A stretch of 64,000 nucleotides of DNA from positions 248,001-312,000 of the forward strand of contig JBCAML010000005.1 in the NCBI GenBank assembly GCA_038503075.1, in the 5' to 3' direction. The notes under the pieces were generated by a model. The model saw only the letters and a program-made list of their open reading frames with translations, was not told the DNA's origin and did no database searches. Position numbers and translations under genes: made by a program. This document shows positions 21,495 to 32,588 of this stretch, in pieces; within the stretch, counting starts at the first letter, position 1, and every line of letters starts with the position of its first letter. This DNA is from Gyromitra esculenta (taxonomy: Eukaryota; Ascomycota; Pezizomycetes; Pezizales; Discinaceae).

Positions 21495-22091
21495 GATGAT
21501 CGATTGAGAGTTCGAAACGTTGAAACGAGAATGAGGGGAATTGAAGGGAATTGAGGGGAGAATAATGTTTGGGTATTTGGTGCGTTATGTCAGCGGCTCA
21601 TCCTGGAGTAGAGGCTGAAGATAAGATAAACTGATCTTCGTAAAGGTTCATGTATTGATTACCGCACTCGTAGTTGGGATTTCTATAAAATAAAAGAATC
21701 CAGAAAAATGACCACTCAAACAAGTAGATTTTCATTAATCCAGCTAAAGAAACATTGATCTTCGTCGAAGATAACATGTTCTTTTAGCGTTACGGGTGGA
21801 GGAGTATGAAGCATCGACATTCGGTCAATACACGTAACTACAGGTACATGTATGTAGGGCAGTAGGTACATTTGCGTCCGCAAAGTACAGCATGCTGATG
21901 GAAAACAAAATAGTTGTAGATCAGGCTAGGGAGCAGTAAACCAAAAGCGGCGAAAATTATAGGAATACTGAAATACCAGATAACGTCCAGTACATGTAGT
22001 TTTGTATAGTCACCTTCTGTAGAAATCGTCACCCCAATCCGCCAGCAAGTCGTGCTTACTACATGTAGAGGCGAGGGTGCCATGACTTTCT

Positions 22092-22455
22092 GTACTCGTA
22101 TTTGAATGACGTTCCCGGAACAGCCTGGGTCCGCATGGAGGTGCATACCAGTAAAGAAGCAGTGGGCGGTAAAGATCTCAGCCAGTCGACTATGAGTGAA
22201 CAGCATGGTACCCAAAATTTAGCCAACCAAGTCGTGATGAAGATTGTGGTCACTCAAATCTGGGTCGAGATTATTGAGGTTGGGGATTTTGGACCTCTTC
22301 TGAGCCTCAGGGTTGGTATGCAAGCTAAATACATCTTTATTTCCACTGAAATTCACTGCTTGGTTGGCTAGAATCCACTTCTTGCTACTTCTCCACTGGT
22401 CTGCACCTCCATGCAGACCCAGTTCAGTCCGGAAACGTCACTCAAATACGAGTAC
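22092..22455. mobile_element. Foldback/MITE-like element, about 364 bp
   Basis: The outer 54 bp (22092-22145) are an inverted match, about 46 of 54 positions, to 22402-22455, beginning GTACTCGTATTTGA. Further in, CCAGTAAAGAAGCAGTGG near 22147 partly pairs with a stretch ending near 22400. TAGCCAACCAAG (22220-22231) pairs perfectly with CTTGGTTGGCTA (22359-22370). The whole element can thus fold into one long imperfect hairpin, and no transposase is encoded. Confidence 0.72.
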
Positions 22456-23551
22456 AGCACTGTACATGTATACACGCAGTTAGTGGAGCAGGAACTACGG
22501 GTATGTGCATGTGTATTCTGGCTGGAGAGTAGAACATGGCATGCATACATGTATAGTAAGTTCACACAGACAGGGGCTACATGTATGTATTACATCAAAT
22601 CTGATTGCTTTTCAATTCTGCAGAAAAATCATCTGATTGCAACTCGAGATTTGCAAATATATGCTTTCCTTAAAGCCTCGACTAAATTTATTACCTAAAA
22701 GAACCTGCAGGCCATGCTTTATGTTTCAGGTACTCGACATGTATGTATGTGCACAAACTATGCTAACCATCTTTTTAGATAGATATTCTGATACCTACGC
22801 TTACGGCTGATCCATTGCTCAGAGAGGGCTAGAGATTCTAGAATCATAAGGGTGTGCTCTGTAACCTTTTATAAGTCACGGATACATGGGCTATGGCAGA
22901 GTAAAATCTCACTTCTGAATGCAAAAAGCGCAATGTAGGACGTTCTGAGAAGTGCGCTTTTGGTGATGAAATATACACAAGAAATCTTGTCACAACCATC
23001 TCCGAAAACAAATCGCAATATCTGTGAATATAACCAGCGGTGGAAATCTTGAGGCGAAGAAATTCGATACCACTACTCAGGAAAAATCTGCGTTTTGCGA
23101 CACTCTTGGTGAGACCGAGGCGTTTCGTACCCAAACTCGATTGGTCTAAATTTAAGACATCACACAACATAGTACTTTATGTAGGCACTTTTGGAACTGC
23201 TCTGGGAATTCCCAATGGACCGGAGCCGAGGTGTTGATTCTGCCACCCCCCAAGATAACAGGTACAGATTCAAATACCAAATTTTCTCGCAAATAGAGAA
23301 AACAACCAAATTAGGCCTACAGAAGAGAATGCTGATTTTACTAGAAGAGGCAGCAGAATTCTTACCTTCTAGGCCAAACCTGAAGCGCCTGGCATTCATT
23401 CACCGGTTGTAGTTGAGCCTCAAAATCTATTTGGCCAATCCGAAAGCGAATATCGTCCTGCAGGTCTAGTCTAGCTGTTTTCCTTATTTGCGAGAAAGTA
23501 CGGTAATCAAGCCCAAAAGCCGAATTTCACTGTGCCACATACATGTATATG

Positions 23552-23636
23552 TACAACCGTGTAGGAAAAGTCTTGACACCCAAGTGACTACCTTGTTAGT
23601 GACGTGGGATGTCAAGACTTTTTTTACACGGCTGTA
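23552..23636. mobile_element. Short foldback element, 85 bp
   Basis: TACAACCGTGTAGGAAAAG with TCTTGACA (23552-23578) pairs with TGTCAAGACTTTTTTTACAC with GGCTGTA (23610-23636), with few mismatches and about 31 bp between the arms. Compact palindromes like this are typical of MITE remnants. No coding capacity. Confidence 0.65.
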
Positions 23637-23860
23637 TAGCTAGTTGCGTCCAACGTACAAGTATCTGCAGTTTTTGGAATGCCACAATACAACTAGGTGA
23701 TGGCAAACCTTCTTTGAAAATCAAGTAGAATTTTATTCTACCTTTACTATTACTTAAATAAATCGCATATGTAGCCAACTATCCTATATTTTTCTTTCCA
23801 TTGAATATTAAATATTTTGGCTAATTTCTGCCCATCAATCTCAAGCCCGTTGTGTTGTGG

Positions 23861-23991
23861 TACTCGTGGTCCAGGATAAGAACCTGGAAACATGGGTGGT
23901 GAATTTGTATGGCGAAATGTCCGTGCACCACTCCGTGGCATACGAAGCCACACACCCCATGTTTTCGGGTTCTTATCCTGGACCACGAGTA
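23861..23991. mobile_element. Foldback element with perfect 24-bp terminal inverted repeats
   Basis: The left arm 23861-23884 (starts TACTCGTGGTCCAGG) is a perfect inverted copy of 23968-23991 (ends CCACGAGTA). Inside, AAACATGGG/CCCCATGTTT and GTATG/CATAC continue the pairing imperfectly. Its right end overlaps the left end of the next foldback by four bases. Confidence 0.72.
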
Positions 23992-24118
23992 CTCGTATTC
24001 TCATGACGTTTTTAAAACGGGCTACCTCTGCATCCCATATAAAATAGGTAAGTTCAGGGTAGTTTGTATGATATGCGGACCTAGCCCGTTTTAAAAACGT
24101 CGTGAGAATACGAGTACT
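23988..24118. mobile_element. Foldback element with 37-bp terminal inverted repeats
   Basis: The left arm 23988-24024 (starts AGTACTCGTATTCTCATGAC) and right arm 24082-24118 are inverted copies with one T/C mismatch. A 57-bp centre has no coding potential. The terminus resembles that of the 22092-22455 element (shared GTACTCGTATT followed by TGACGTT). Confidence 0.74.
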
Positions 24119-24224
24119 TCAAAAGCCGCAGGGTCTCGTTAGACGCAACTGTATATGTAGTTCAGCCAATTAGAATCCGATCGGCACCAACCAGCTTGAG
24201 TCGCTCAGGTCCCAATTACTAGAG

Positions 24225-24385
24225 TATTCCCGATCAGCCAAATACTAGGACGGTCCAAAAACCAGAACACGGATTCAGGTAAGAAAACTTGCTTATTCCA
24301 GCAGGGCAGCCAAATTTTGCCCAATGAGAAGTACACCCGACCCTCCTAGTATTCGACCGTCCTGGTATTTGGCTGATCGGGAATA
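24225..24385. mobile_element. Foldback element with 31-bp terminal inverted repeats
   Basis: The left arm 24225-24255 (starts TATTCCCGATCAGCC) matches the inverted right arm 24355-24385 with one mismatch. The interior is about 99 bp. The core CCAAATAC(T/C)AGGACGGTC is in both arms, and CTCCTAGTATTC inside repeats part of it. MITE-like; no transposase. Confidence 0.72.
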
Positions 24386-27261
24386 GTATGTTGAGGGTTA
24401 TTATCCCAAACAAGAATTGTCCTTCTACCATGGCCGGGGCAAATGAGAAGCCTGCAGTTGGAAGCTTTGGGCGCATAGTGGCGTCTGACCTCTCCACGTT
24501 TGTGCTAGTCGGCCACTCCGCGATTAGAAGGATAGGTACACGCCAAAAGGAACTAATCCCAAGGGGTGGAATCTTTCGGTCAGCTTATCGTGATCCGCTC
24601 TTTTCGATACTGGGTTAGTGTTTGTTCAACCATTGAAGGTATTAGATAGCACGCAGCTAGACCCATAACCTTCACTTCTTATAGGGCAATTACCGGAAAT
24701 CGGAATTGAATCAAGTTACGTAAAGCGGACGGGAACTTTTGCTGGCTCCAGGAACAGGATTCAAGCATCCGCTGGCTCGTGCTGCGTCATGCACCCAGCG
24801 GAAGCACTGTGTGATCTGGATTGCTCTGATTCTAAATTGCCTGGATTACTGATGCCTCTAGTAGCGAGAATCTCTGCTAGCTCAAAAATATTACAACTCG
24901 AACCTCTTTTCTACTCTTCATTTATGACATGTTTGAAACCGACCGTAAATAATCTCTTGGCTAATGAACAGAAAAATATAATTTGGTTTGGTGAATAGGT
25001 TCATTGGCTTAAATCGAAGTAGCGAAAATTAAAAGGCTAGATAGCGATGAAAAGAGCCAGCTAGACCCCAGAAAATGCTCAAGCTAGTGCTCTAGCCTCA
25101 ACTCGAGATGTTAGGAGTTCAATTGAATTATCTTTTTCCCTGTGTTTCTCCCAAACCTAGGACATTAAAATTTCATTGAATATTATTTAGTAGGTAATTA
25201 TTAAAGAGGCTTTTAGTTAAGGAAACTATGAAGTCGAACCTTATGGTTAAATTAAACAGCTAGTTCCTCGGTTCGGTAATAATTATTGGATTAGTATTTA
25301 CGTTTAGACTCCAACCAGGTGCGCGTTAAGTTCGATGAAAAGATATACGCATATATTAACTCCTACCTTATTTAAAAGTACACGTAATTTCACCGGCAAT
25401 TTTTGTGATATAGCTATCGGGAAAGAAGAAAGGTTTATCGACGTTTATTATGAGCTATATCTCGTGGTTTGGAGAGTTCTGTACCCTTACTTCCAGCTTG
25501 CATGGCGGATATATGTACTCATGGGGATCAAGACTCAACAGTCTTCTGATCTCTTTTCCCACCACGATTATAGGGCATGGTCGTGGCATAGAGTCTCTCG
25601 AAGTTCTCGGTGTAGATTTAATAAGCACATACTCAAAATCTTAGATACGATCTATCGTTAAATGCCAACGCGCTTAGATAGCGGCCGATTCTAAACGTTA
25701 AAACCTAGGTATTTGGAACACATCTAGCCGCCAACATTCTGCATGGGCGAAATGACAGTCTGTAATGGTCTAGATTTCCCTAAAGTTAACCGAAGAGGCT
25801 GGTGCTTGAGCTCGCATGCTGCGGAGAAAATTAATTTTATTCGGTCAACCTACCAGATGTTACTATTGCTTGACATGTCCCCACGGCCACAGAAAACATG
25901 GTGGTCGATGATATTATACTCCCACCATATGCATCTGTTATGTAAACAGGGGAGCCTCCTATGTTTCAACGCTGAAGTCTTATTACGGAGAATACCTAAA
26001 CAAGCATGTAATTATTATCAGTTGGTAGACTAAGCAATATGAGTACTTGCGTGCATAGAGTACATGTACATTCCGCTAGGAGAGCCCCAATACCCGCCGG
26101 GTAATGCCGTGCCGTTTCTCCTGCTGTGGTACGGGCGAGTATCGCATCACGTTAACCTGGAATCCGCTCCGGCGCTAGAGCATAGAACATGTATTGATGT
26201 GAACGAGGGGAAAGAAACTGGGTTGGATCTATAGGAAATCGAAGGCACTAGCATGGGAATTGCATATAAAGGCTCCGATAGAGGGTCTGGGCTGGCTGCG
26301 TTTTTTTTATGTGCGCTAATGTAGATTTCGCCAGCTAGTGCCGGAACAAGTTTCGACTGGTTGTGCAATATCACCGAGAGCCGTGGAATTGAGTACTCGT
26401 ATTCCGTTGACGTCTGTGAAATAGACCAGGATTCGCCGTCACCCCGTGAACCACCGTGCCTAGATGGTAATGTGGATTTTCGTTCACGAGTGACGCGAGC
26501 AGAGGTGATAGTTGGTGACTGGTATAGCACTGCAGCTGCGGGTAACGAATCCTCCCAAATTTGAAACCGGGCGGCTGGAACCGCGATAAGGCTCTCTAGA
26601 CACCATCATTACTCGCAGAATTAACTAACCGCTTTCTTGGGATTTTCGTCATTTCCAACTTTTAAAAAATATAATCCTAGGTAGAATATATACTTGAGCT
26701 TGTTGCTGCCGTTTTGTCACCAAACTCGACCATCGAATCTACGTAAGTAGAGCTAGGTTCATAGCAGACCACTTATCTTTTGTAACACATTCATTCTGTT
26801 GAGATTTGCCTACTTTGAAAACCGTTTACCCCGCTCTCTGTGGTCTGGTCTTTAAGCTTGCCCTTGGACTTAGATTATTTGATTTGCAGGGTCTTATGAA
26901 TCTGTTGCTAGGTGCGTGTTTTAGTCTGTGCAGAGGCGGCGTGGCACAATGTGATATATCGTCGACAACAACACTTGGTAGACTTTGACTTATTTGGTAT
27001 AGTGTTATTGTAAGTTCAAAAGCTCAGCAGCTTGTCCAGCAGAGCACCCTTGCGAATCACTGTTGACAGGGATTAAAGATCAAACGTGTCGATGATCAGA
27101 AAGCCACAAGATAAAATCTGGGCCACCCGAATGAGATGGCACGTGCAGTATGGTAGGTTGATCGTCTCGAGTAACGTTTTATGAAAAAAATTGAACTTCC
27201 TTCACTAGCTTGATAAATGATTTTAGGCCCACGCACTCAATCGGAGGACTAGTAGCGGCCC

Positions 27262-27272
27262 GTGCCGTATAA
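27262..27272 (+). promoter_or_regulatory. Putative TATA element of the methyltransferase gene
   Basis: CGTATAAATAC lies about 130 bp upstream of the methyltransferase start codon, in the right orientation for a core promoter, and is followed by a pyrimidine-rich leader. Confidence 0.4.
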
Positions 27273-27399
27273 ATACCAACAACATATCCCATGCCCTGCT
27301 CCATGCAAGCTAAGGAGGCCCATATCTCACACTCTCCAGTAAAACATTACTGTTTCTAATAAATACCAGTATTCTTTATCTGCTCTTGCGAAATCAAAG

Positions 27400-29108
27400 A
27401 TGTCAGCGCCACCACAGCCATCACAACCATCACAACCCATAGATACTTACGATCAAGAAAATCAGCCCATTGCCGTTGATCCTGGGTTTGTTAGTATTCT
27501 GAGCGGCTACTCGGCTTGGTAGAGAGGGCACTAGCACTAACGGGTGTAGGGGGGCGATTCGGGAAGTGATTCTGATTCTAACTACGAGTCTGGGTAAGCA
27601 AAGGATGAACATAGAAAGACAATTGATGGAAGGGAGATCTAACAGACAAAATAGGAGTGAATATTCTACCGATTCACTTACATCCTCAATTTACGAGTAC
27701 GCTCGATTTTCATACACACCTTCCTAAATCTAAAGCTGAATTTTTGCTAGATATCGTTATGAGAATGGACGCCGGTACCACGCATATAAAGACGGGTGAG
27801 TTTATGTATATACTGCTTTAAATTTAGGAGGGGAGACGTGTTAATCTAGAAATGACAGAAAATATTCATTCCCCAATGACGAGGTACCATTTCTCAACCA
27901 TTTTCTAGGAAATATCTGCATCTGACAAGTAGTTTCTCAAAACTATTAGGCCGAACAAGAAAGGTCGGTTCCTCAACATAAATTGTTATCAGTTTTCGTT
28001 AGTAACAAAAATTAGACTAGATATTATCCACCATATCTTCGTGGTTGCGTATGATGGGAAATTACATTTGGCTCCGATTGACCCTAACCCACAACGTATT
28101 CTCGATGTTGGTACCGGAACCGGTATTTGGGCTATCGACGCAGCAGAGTAAGCGGAAATCTGTTTCTTTTTACTGAAAAGCCGCGCTACTAACAGGGTTT
28201 CTAGACAATACCCCTCCGCTCAAGTTATCGGGACGGATCTCAGCCCGATTCAGCCACGTTGGTATGAAAAGTCAATATTTGAGCGACCTGAGTTTTTACT
28301 GAGTTTATCAGGGTTCCACCGAATGTAGAGTTTCAGATAGATGATGCCGAAGGAGAGTGGACATTCGCAGAGAACTCGTTTGATCTTGTTCACATCCGAC
28401 ATCTAAACGGCTCAATCAAAGATTGGCAGGCCTTTATCGACCAAGCTTACAGGCATGTATCTTGCCCTCCTTTTGTGAACGCAGAAACTAAGTTTCAAAC
28501 GATTTTCATAGGGTCGTCAAGCCAGGAGGCTGGGTTAGCATAACCGAATACGAGATGAACTTGTGGTCAGATGATGGGACGTTGCTAAAAACAAGTCACA
28601 TCACGAGATTCTATGACCTATTGAATAAAGCAGCTGGAATGATTGGTTGCCCCCCCTTTAGCGTGTACTTAGTGGGAATGCGAGAGAAGGAGCTAACTTA
28701 AGTTTCTATGGCAGGCCGGGAGTTTACGATCGCAACACGACTGAAACCATTGATCGAAAAGGCAGGCTTTATTGACATTAATCAACGTCAACTGAAAACC
28801 CCTGTGGGAACATGGCCAGCAGATAAGAAGCAGAAAGATATGGGTGCCTATTTGTTACTCACAAGCGAAAACGCATTTGAAGCTGTTGGGATGGCAATGT
28901 TAACTAGAGTCCTGGAAATGAAACCCGAGGAAGTTGGCAAAATTATTGAAGGGGCCAAGAAGGAATGCAGGAACAAAAGAATTCACACGTATTCACGACA
29001 GTAAGAGAACCTTGACCCTTGACTTCTAGTTACCTTGAAGCTTATACTAACTGGTCATATGAAAACAGGCACATCTACTATGCGCAGAAGCCGCATGACT
29101 CTCAATAA
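27400..29108 (+). CDS. LaeA-like SAM-dependent methyltransferase
   Basis: Twelve exons join in phase: 27400-27489, 27550-27593, 27619-27696, 27751-27795, 27859-27883, 27950-27963, 28016-28147, 28196-28261, 28312-28452, 28512-28645, 28715-29000 and 29069-29108. The product is 364 residues. A low-complexity N-terminus leads into [20 protein letters not shown], the hallmark of LaeA-type fungal methyltransferases. Then come SAM motif I ([17 protein letters not shown]), [20 protein letters not shown], the motif around [13 protein letters not shown], and VVKPGGW. The end [11 protein letters not shown] is also family-like. LaeA relatives act in the nucleus on secondary-metabolism regulation, but most paralogues have unknown substrates and no biosynthetic cluster is adjacent. 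Oddities: a 14-nt exon (27950-27963) and one GC-AG intron (28453-28511). Unspliced, the gene would look broken; spliced, it is intact. Confidence 0.86.
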
Positions 29109-31283
29109 GAACAGTATCCAGTCAAAAGCATAGCATATATTGGTTGATTTTTATACTTCTATCTTTTCCGCATGTATTTGGGAGATGTATATGTGTATCT
29201 GGACTCGATGTGTAAGTACATGAATATAATTTAGCATAAAGCTACGTCTCTTTCATTAAGTTTAAAGTAGTATTCACTTACTACACACGAACTCTTCTTG
29301 CATCGGACTGCTGGGGAGGAAAAAGCCCCTCGGCCCATAAATCAAGCCACGAGCCGTATTTTTAAGGGCTGTTCCTGGATCTTCCGAGTTATCGTTCTAG
29401 ATTAGCTTTGAGATAGGCCTAGGTGACTTATAAATATTTAGCTACATAAGCAATCCTAGTGCTATTATATTATAACTCCAGATGACCCATCCTATGCTTA
29501 GAAATTTCTCATAAAGATACAACCCTGGACATTTAATTTGATAGAATATCGCGTGTGCAAGATAAGCTATATGTCTATGGTAGAAAATAATGTAGGGATA
29601 CCGTAAGAAGTTCATAGCTTAGACTTATATTCTGCTGCAGGTCGCAAGGTCGCGAATGAACCTCCACCTCCAATGTCCTAGTTTGATCTAGAGTTAATTG
29701 AACTAGTGGGTGACTGAGTTAAAAGTGGGAGTAATTTAAGGCCTGAAGTAATGCAGGAACTCAATTGTTCAGTCGTCTGAAGTGGGTAGTAAGAATCTAT
29801 CTGAAATTATGCCTATAACAAAAAAGATCATCTTGGTGAAAACTTCTGGTCCACACGGGCAATAGAAACATCAATTAAGTATTGTGTCTAATGAAATAAA
29901 AAAATTAAAAAAGGTTCATCAATTTTAGTCACAAAAAATCACTCGACAAATTCGAGTTCTAAGTGTTGTAATATTGGGGCGCGTAGGGAGGAATGAAGGA
30001 CTCGATTGCCTGTACTACTTCTGCTTGCTTGCTTGAGGTGGGCATACGACCCCTATCTAAATAGCTCTCTCTCGGGCGCCCAAGTGCCCGTGTGCTCGGG
30101 TACCTGTCTCCCAACCATTTCCGACTCCGAAGCCACACCCGTGGAGGTACCCCGTATTAGGAAGCTTCTCTAACACTACGGTAGATAGATAGACAGATAG
30201 ATAGATTTATCACTTAACACGAGTTCTACGTGTAGAAATATGTGAGTATTCGTTTATATATTTCAATAGGTACATGCAACCTAATGGGTTATGGTGCGAA
30301 ATATGCGAACATGGAGGGTAGCTAATATCTTTATTACATGATTAATTACGGGAGTGGCCGACTTCGTCGACGATACCCCCGCACCGAATGGCAAAGGAAA
30401 ACTAAAGAGGGACCCGTTTATATATATAGCATCACATATAATCTACATGATACTGAATTGGTTAGCAAGGCTGACCTAAGCCAGCTCATTCTCTAGCACT
30501 AAACTAAAAGCATATCTTGATAGACATAGTGCAATAATAAGAACGTGAATGTCTAGGTGATATACTTTCGGGTTTTCGTTTGGTGACTTTATAACATATG
30601 TTTAGCATAAGCCTTTAATTTTGAATCTTAAGAGTAGCTGTGTCGTAAGTTGTGGTTAAATCCTAGGTGAACCCGTAAATTATTAGCTTGTTTACGTATA
30701 TTTGCTTCTATACACGAAGAGGTTATTCCTATTCTGAAGCTGTGCTTTGAGCCTTTGCTCAAACTTGCACATAATTCAGCGCTAAGGCTGTGCTAGCCTT
30801 CTTTAAGATTTTAGGAAAGGCTGCGCCTTGACCGCTGGGATTCGCACCTATTAAAAAGCTGTCTCCAACGCGACGTTGGAGCAAAACCTTGAGAATGAGT
30901 ATTATTTTGCGTAAGTGAGAGAACGAGATACTAGCATTTTTTTTCTTCCTGTCAAATTATTTACTCCTTGTGTTAAGGTGAATAAGCGGTTTGACTGATC
31001 ATGATAGAAAGTCCCTATAAATATGCGCAGGTTTTAAAGGCCGCCTAAAAATTAATGATCTACTAGCCTTGGCCGAACTTTCGAACCAATGGAGTACTAC
31101 TAGAACGCGTTTAGGGCACAAGATTTTCGACATATGATAATGAATGAAGTGGGTTGTGACCACAATCGCGAGCAGTGCAAAAAGCCTTCTTTTTTAGTTG
31201 GATATTCTTTTTGATAGGGGTAATTGTTTCGGGTTAGTGGTCGAGGAATGAGTCAGCACGGCTCAGCACATAGCTGAATTCTC
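29109..31283. other. Intergenic with dispersed repeat and microsatellite
   Basis: No gene seen. About 30075-30165 is related, in inverted orientation, to about 49623-49715 (shared GAGAAGCTTCCTAATACGGG and TGTGCTCGGG blocks). A short GATA-type microsatellite is at 30183-30207. The rest is AT-rich and unremarkable. Confidence 0.5.
30075..30165. repeat. Dispersed repeat copy A
   Basis: Blocks AGTGCC, TGTGCTCGGG, TGTCTC, CTCCGAA and CCCGTATTAGGAAGCTTCTC occur in the same order and similar spacing on the opposite strand at about 49623-49715. The two copies differ by many substitutions. Function unknown; possibly a decayed LTR or other transposon end. Confidence 0.55.
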
Positions 31284-32588
31284 TTGACTCACTTGCAGAG
31301 GTCGTATATACTCACTAAAATGAGTATATGTACTAAGCTTCAGTACCTCTTGCTCTCAAAATACCGTCATAGAGGTCTGATAAATACATTAAAACACTGT
31401 CGAAATTTCAGCAGGGATATACGGAAGATGGGTGGCAGCGCCTTCAACTCACCTAAGTACGGGAGCCTTCAAACCCCCCGTATACCACACCACATCTACC
31501 AACGACTACTGTCCCAATTCAAACTCACTCTCTTAAAATTCTACTCTAGAGTTGAATCGGCCATTCCCGCCCCGGAAAAACAGACCCATGGCGATATTGA
31601 CATTCTTGTCGAAGCACCGCTGGAGTCTCCCCCGTCCGGCAAGCAGTTGCAATCAGCCTTGAATGCAGCCGCGTGTGTTGATTCGTCTCCCACAACCAAC
31701 TTCGCAGTCTGGGACGACGAACTATCAGCGTATGTTCAGCTCGATGTTCACGTATGCCGGCCGGGAGGAATCGAGTGGGAATGTTTCCACAGAGCCTACG
31801 GAGACCTATGGAACATTCTCGGGGTCATGGGAAAGCCATTCGGTATTTCCGTTAACGACACCGGCATTAGGATTTCTGCCGAAGGTATCGAGAAGAGAAA
31901 TCGCAAAGCCAGTATGCTCTTCCTTACAGAATCTCCACGAGAAGCAATAGAGTTCTTCGGATGCGACTGGAAACAGTATGAAAAAGGGTTCCAGACGACG
32001 GAAGAGTTTTTCGCTTTCTGCGCACAGTCTAGATTTCTTTACCACGAGGAGATAAGTTGGAAACTTATCGGCCGACGAGATGAAGGGAGACTGAAGGAAA
32101 AAAGGCCTTTGTGTCGAAAGTGGGTGGGGGAGTATTTGCCATCCCTAGAGAAAACCGGGGGCAGCAACAAAACTCCTCATCCAGAGCTTACCAGAGAAGC
32201 TCTTCTTGAGGAAGCCCTCACGAAATTTAATAAATGGAGCGAGTACCGCTCCCTTATAGCGAATTGGAACAAGGAGGCTTTCGATAAGGGGATGTGGAGT
32301 AGAATAACTGGGCTTCTTCCACTGGAGAGAAATCAATTGGGGTTAGTGATGAGGCCTTTAAAGAGAAGACTTGAAAAGGAAGATGAAGCGTGTGGGGAGG
32401 AAGGGGCACAGGCTCTGGAAGAGGAATGGGGGCGCTCTAGAGAGGAAAAGTGGTCTAGTATTGCATTAAGTGAGTGGGAGGCTCTCCTAGAGATAGGTTT
32501 GGTAGAAAGTGAGCAGCGTAAAAAGGAAGGCATAAGGAAAAGTAAGAAGAGATATCAAGTTGACTACAATGCTTCATCTGATTCTTAG
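31284..32588 (+). CDS. Nucleotidyltransferase-fold protein, fungal family of unknown function
   Basis: An uninterrupted 434-residue frame. HGDIDILVEAP (about residues 103-113) carries the G-D-x-D pattern of the Pol-beta-type nucleotidyltransferase fold, and YVQLDVHVC (about 150) supplies a fitting third carboxylate on the next strand. It continues with WECFHRAYGDLWNILG, the conserved segment of a widespread fungal family that carries this fold. The tail is Lys/Glu-rich and ends KKRYQVDYNASSDS. Substrate is unknown; RNA or nucleotide modification is the general expectation for the fold. The first 48 residues are Arg/Lys/Leu-rich and may be a mitochondrial presequence or non-coding; an internal start at 31428 (MGGSAFNSPKYG) is the alternative. 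No intron is needed and no gene is close by. Confidence 0.68.
   Translation: MTHLQRSYILTKMSICTKLQYLLLSKYRHRGLINTLKHCRNFSRDIRKMGGSAFNSPKYGSLQTPRIPHHIYQRLLSQFKLTLLKFYSRVESAIPAPEKQTHGDIDILVEAPLESPPSGKQLQSALNAAACVDSSPTTNFAVWDDELSAYVQLDVHVCRPGGIEWECFHRAYGDLWNILGVMGKPFGISVNDTGIRISAEGIEKRNRKASMLFLTESPREAIEFFGCDWKQYEKGFQTTEEFFAFCAQSRFLYHEEISWKLIGRRDEGRLKEKRPLCRKWVGEYLPSLEKTGGSNKTPHPELTREALLEEALTKFNKWSEYRSLIANWNKEAFDKGMWSRITGLLPLERNQLGLVMRPLKRRLEKEDEACGEEGAQALEEEWGRSREEKWSSIALSEWEALLEIGLVESEQRKKEGIRKSKKRYQVDYNASSDS

Larger units (their letters stand above)
21495..27399. other. Gene-poor region rich in inverted-repeat elements
   Basis: Nearly 6 kb without a convincing gene. Five inverted-repeat elements between 22092 and 24385 are listed separately. 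The motif ACATGTA and variants are frequent (for example 21845, 22052, 22463, 22548, 22581, 23540, 26058). A fragment GAGTACTCGTATTCC with a following TTGACGT at 26391 resembles the foldback termini. Small open frames have no domain signal or splice support. Confidence 0.55.

Noticed and set aside
27400..29108. Reading the methyltransferase as a pseudogene because of stops and frame changes
   Set aside because: Twelve exons with AG/GT (one GC) borders restore every conserved motif and keep phase throughout, so the gene appears intact.
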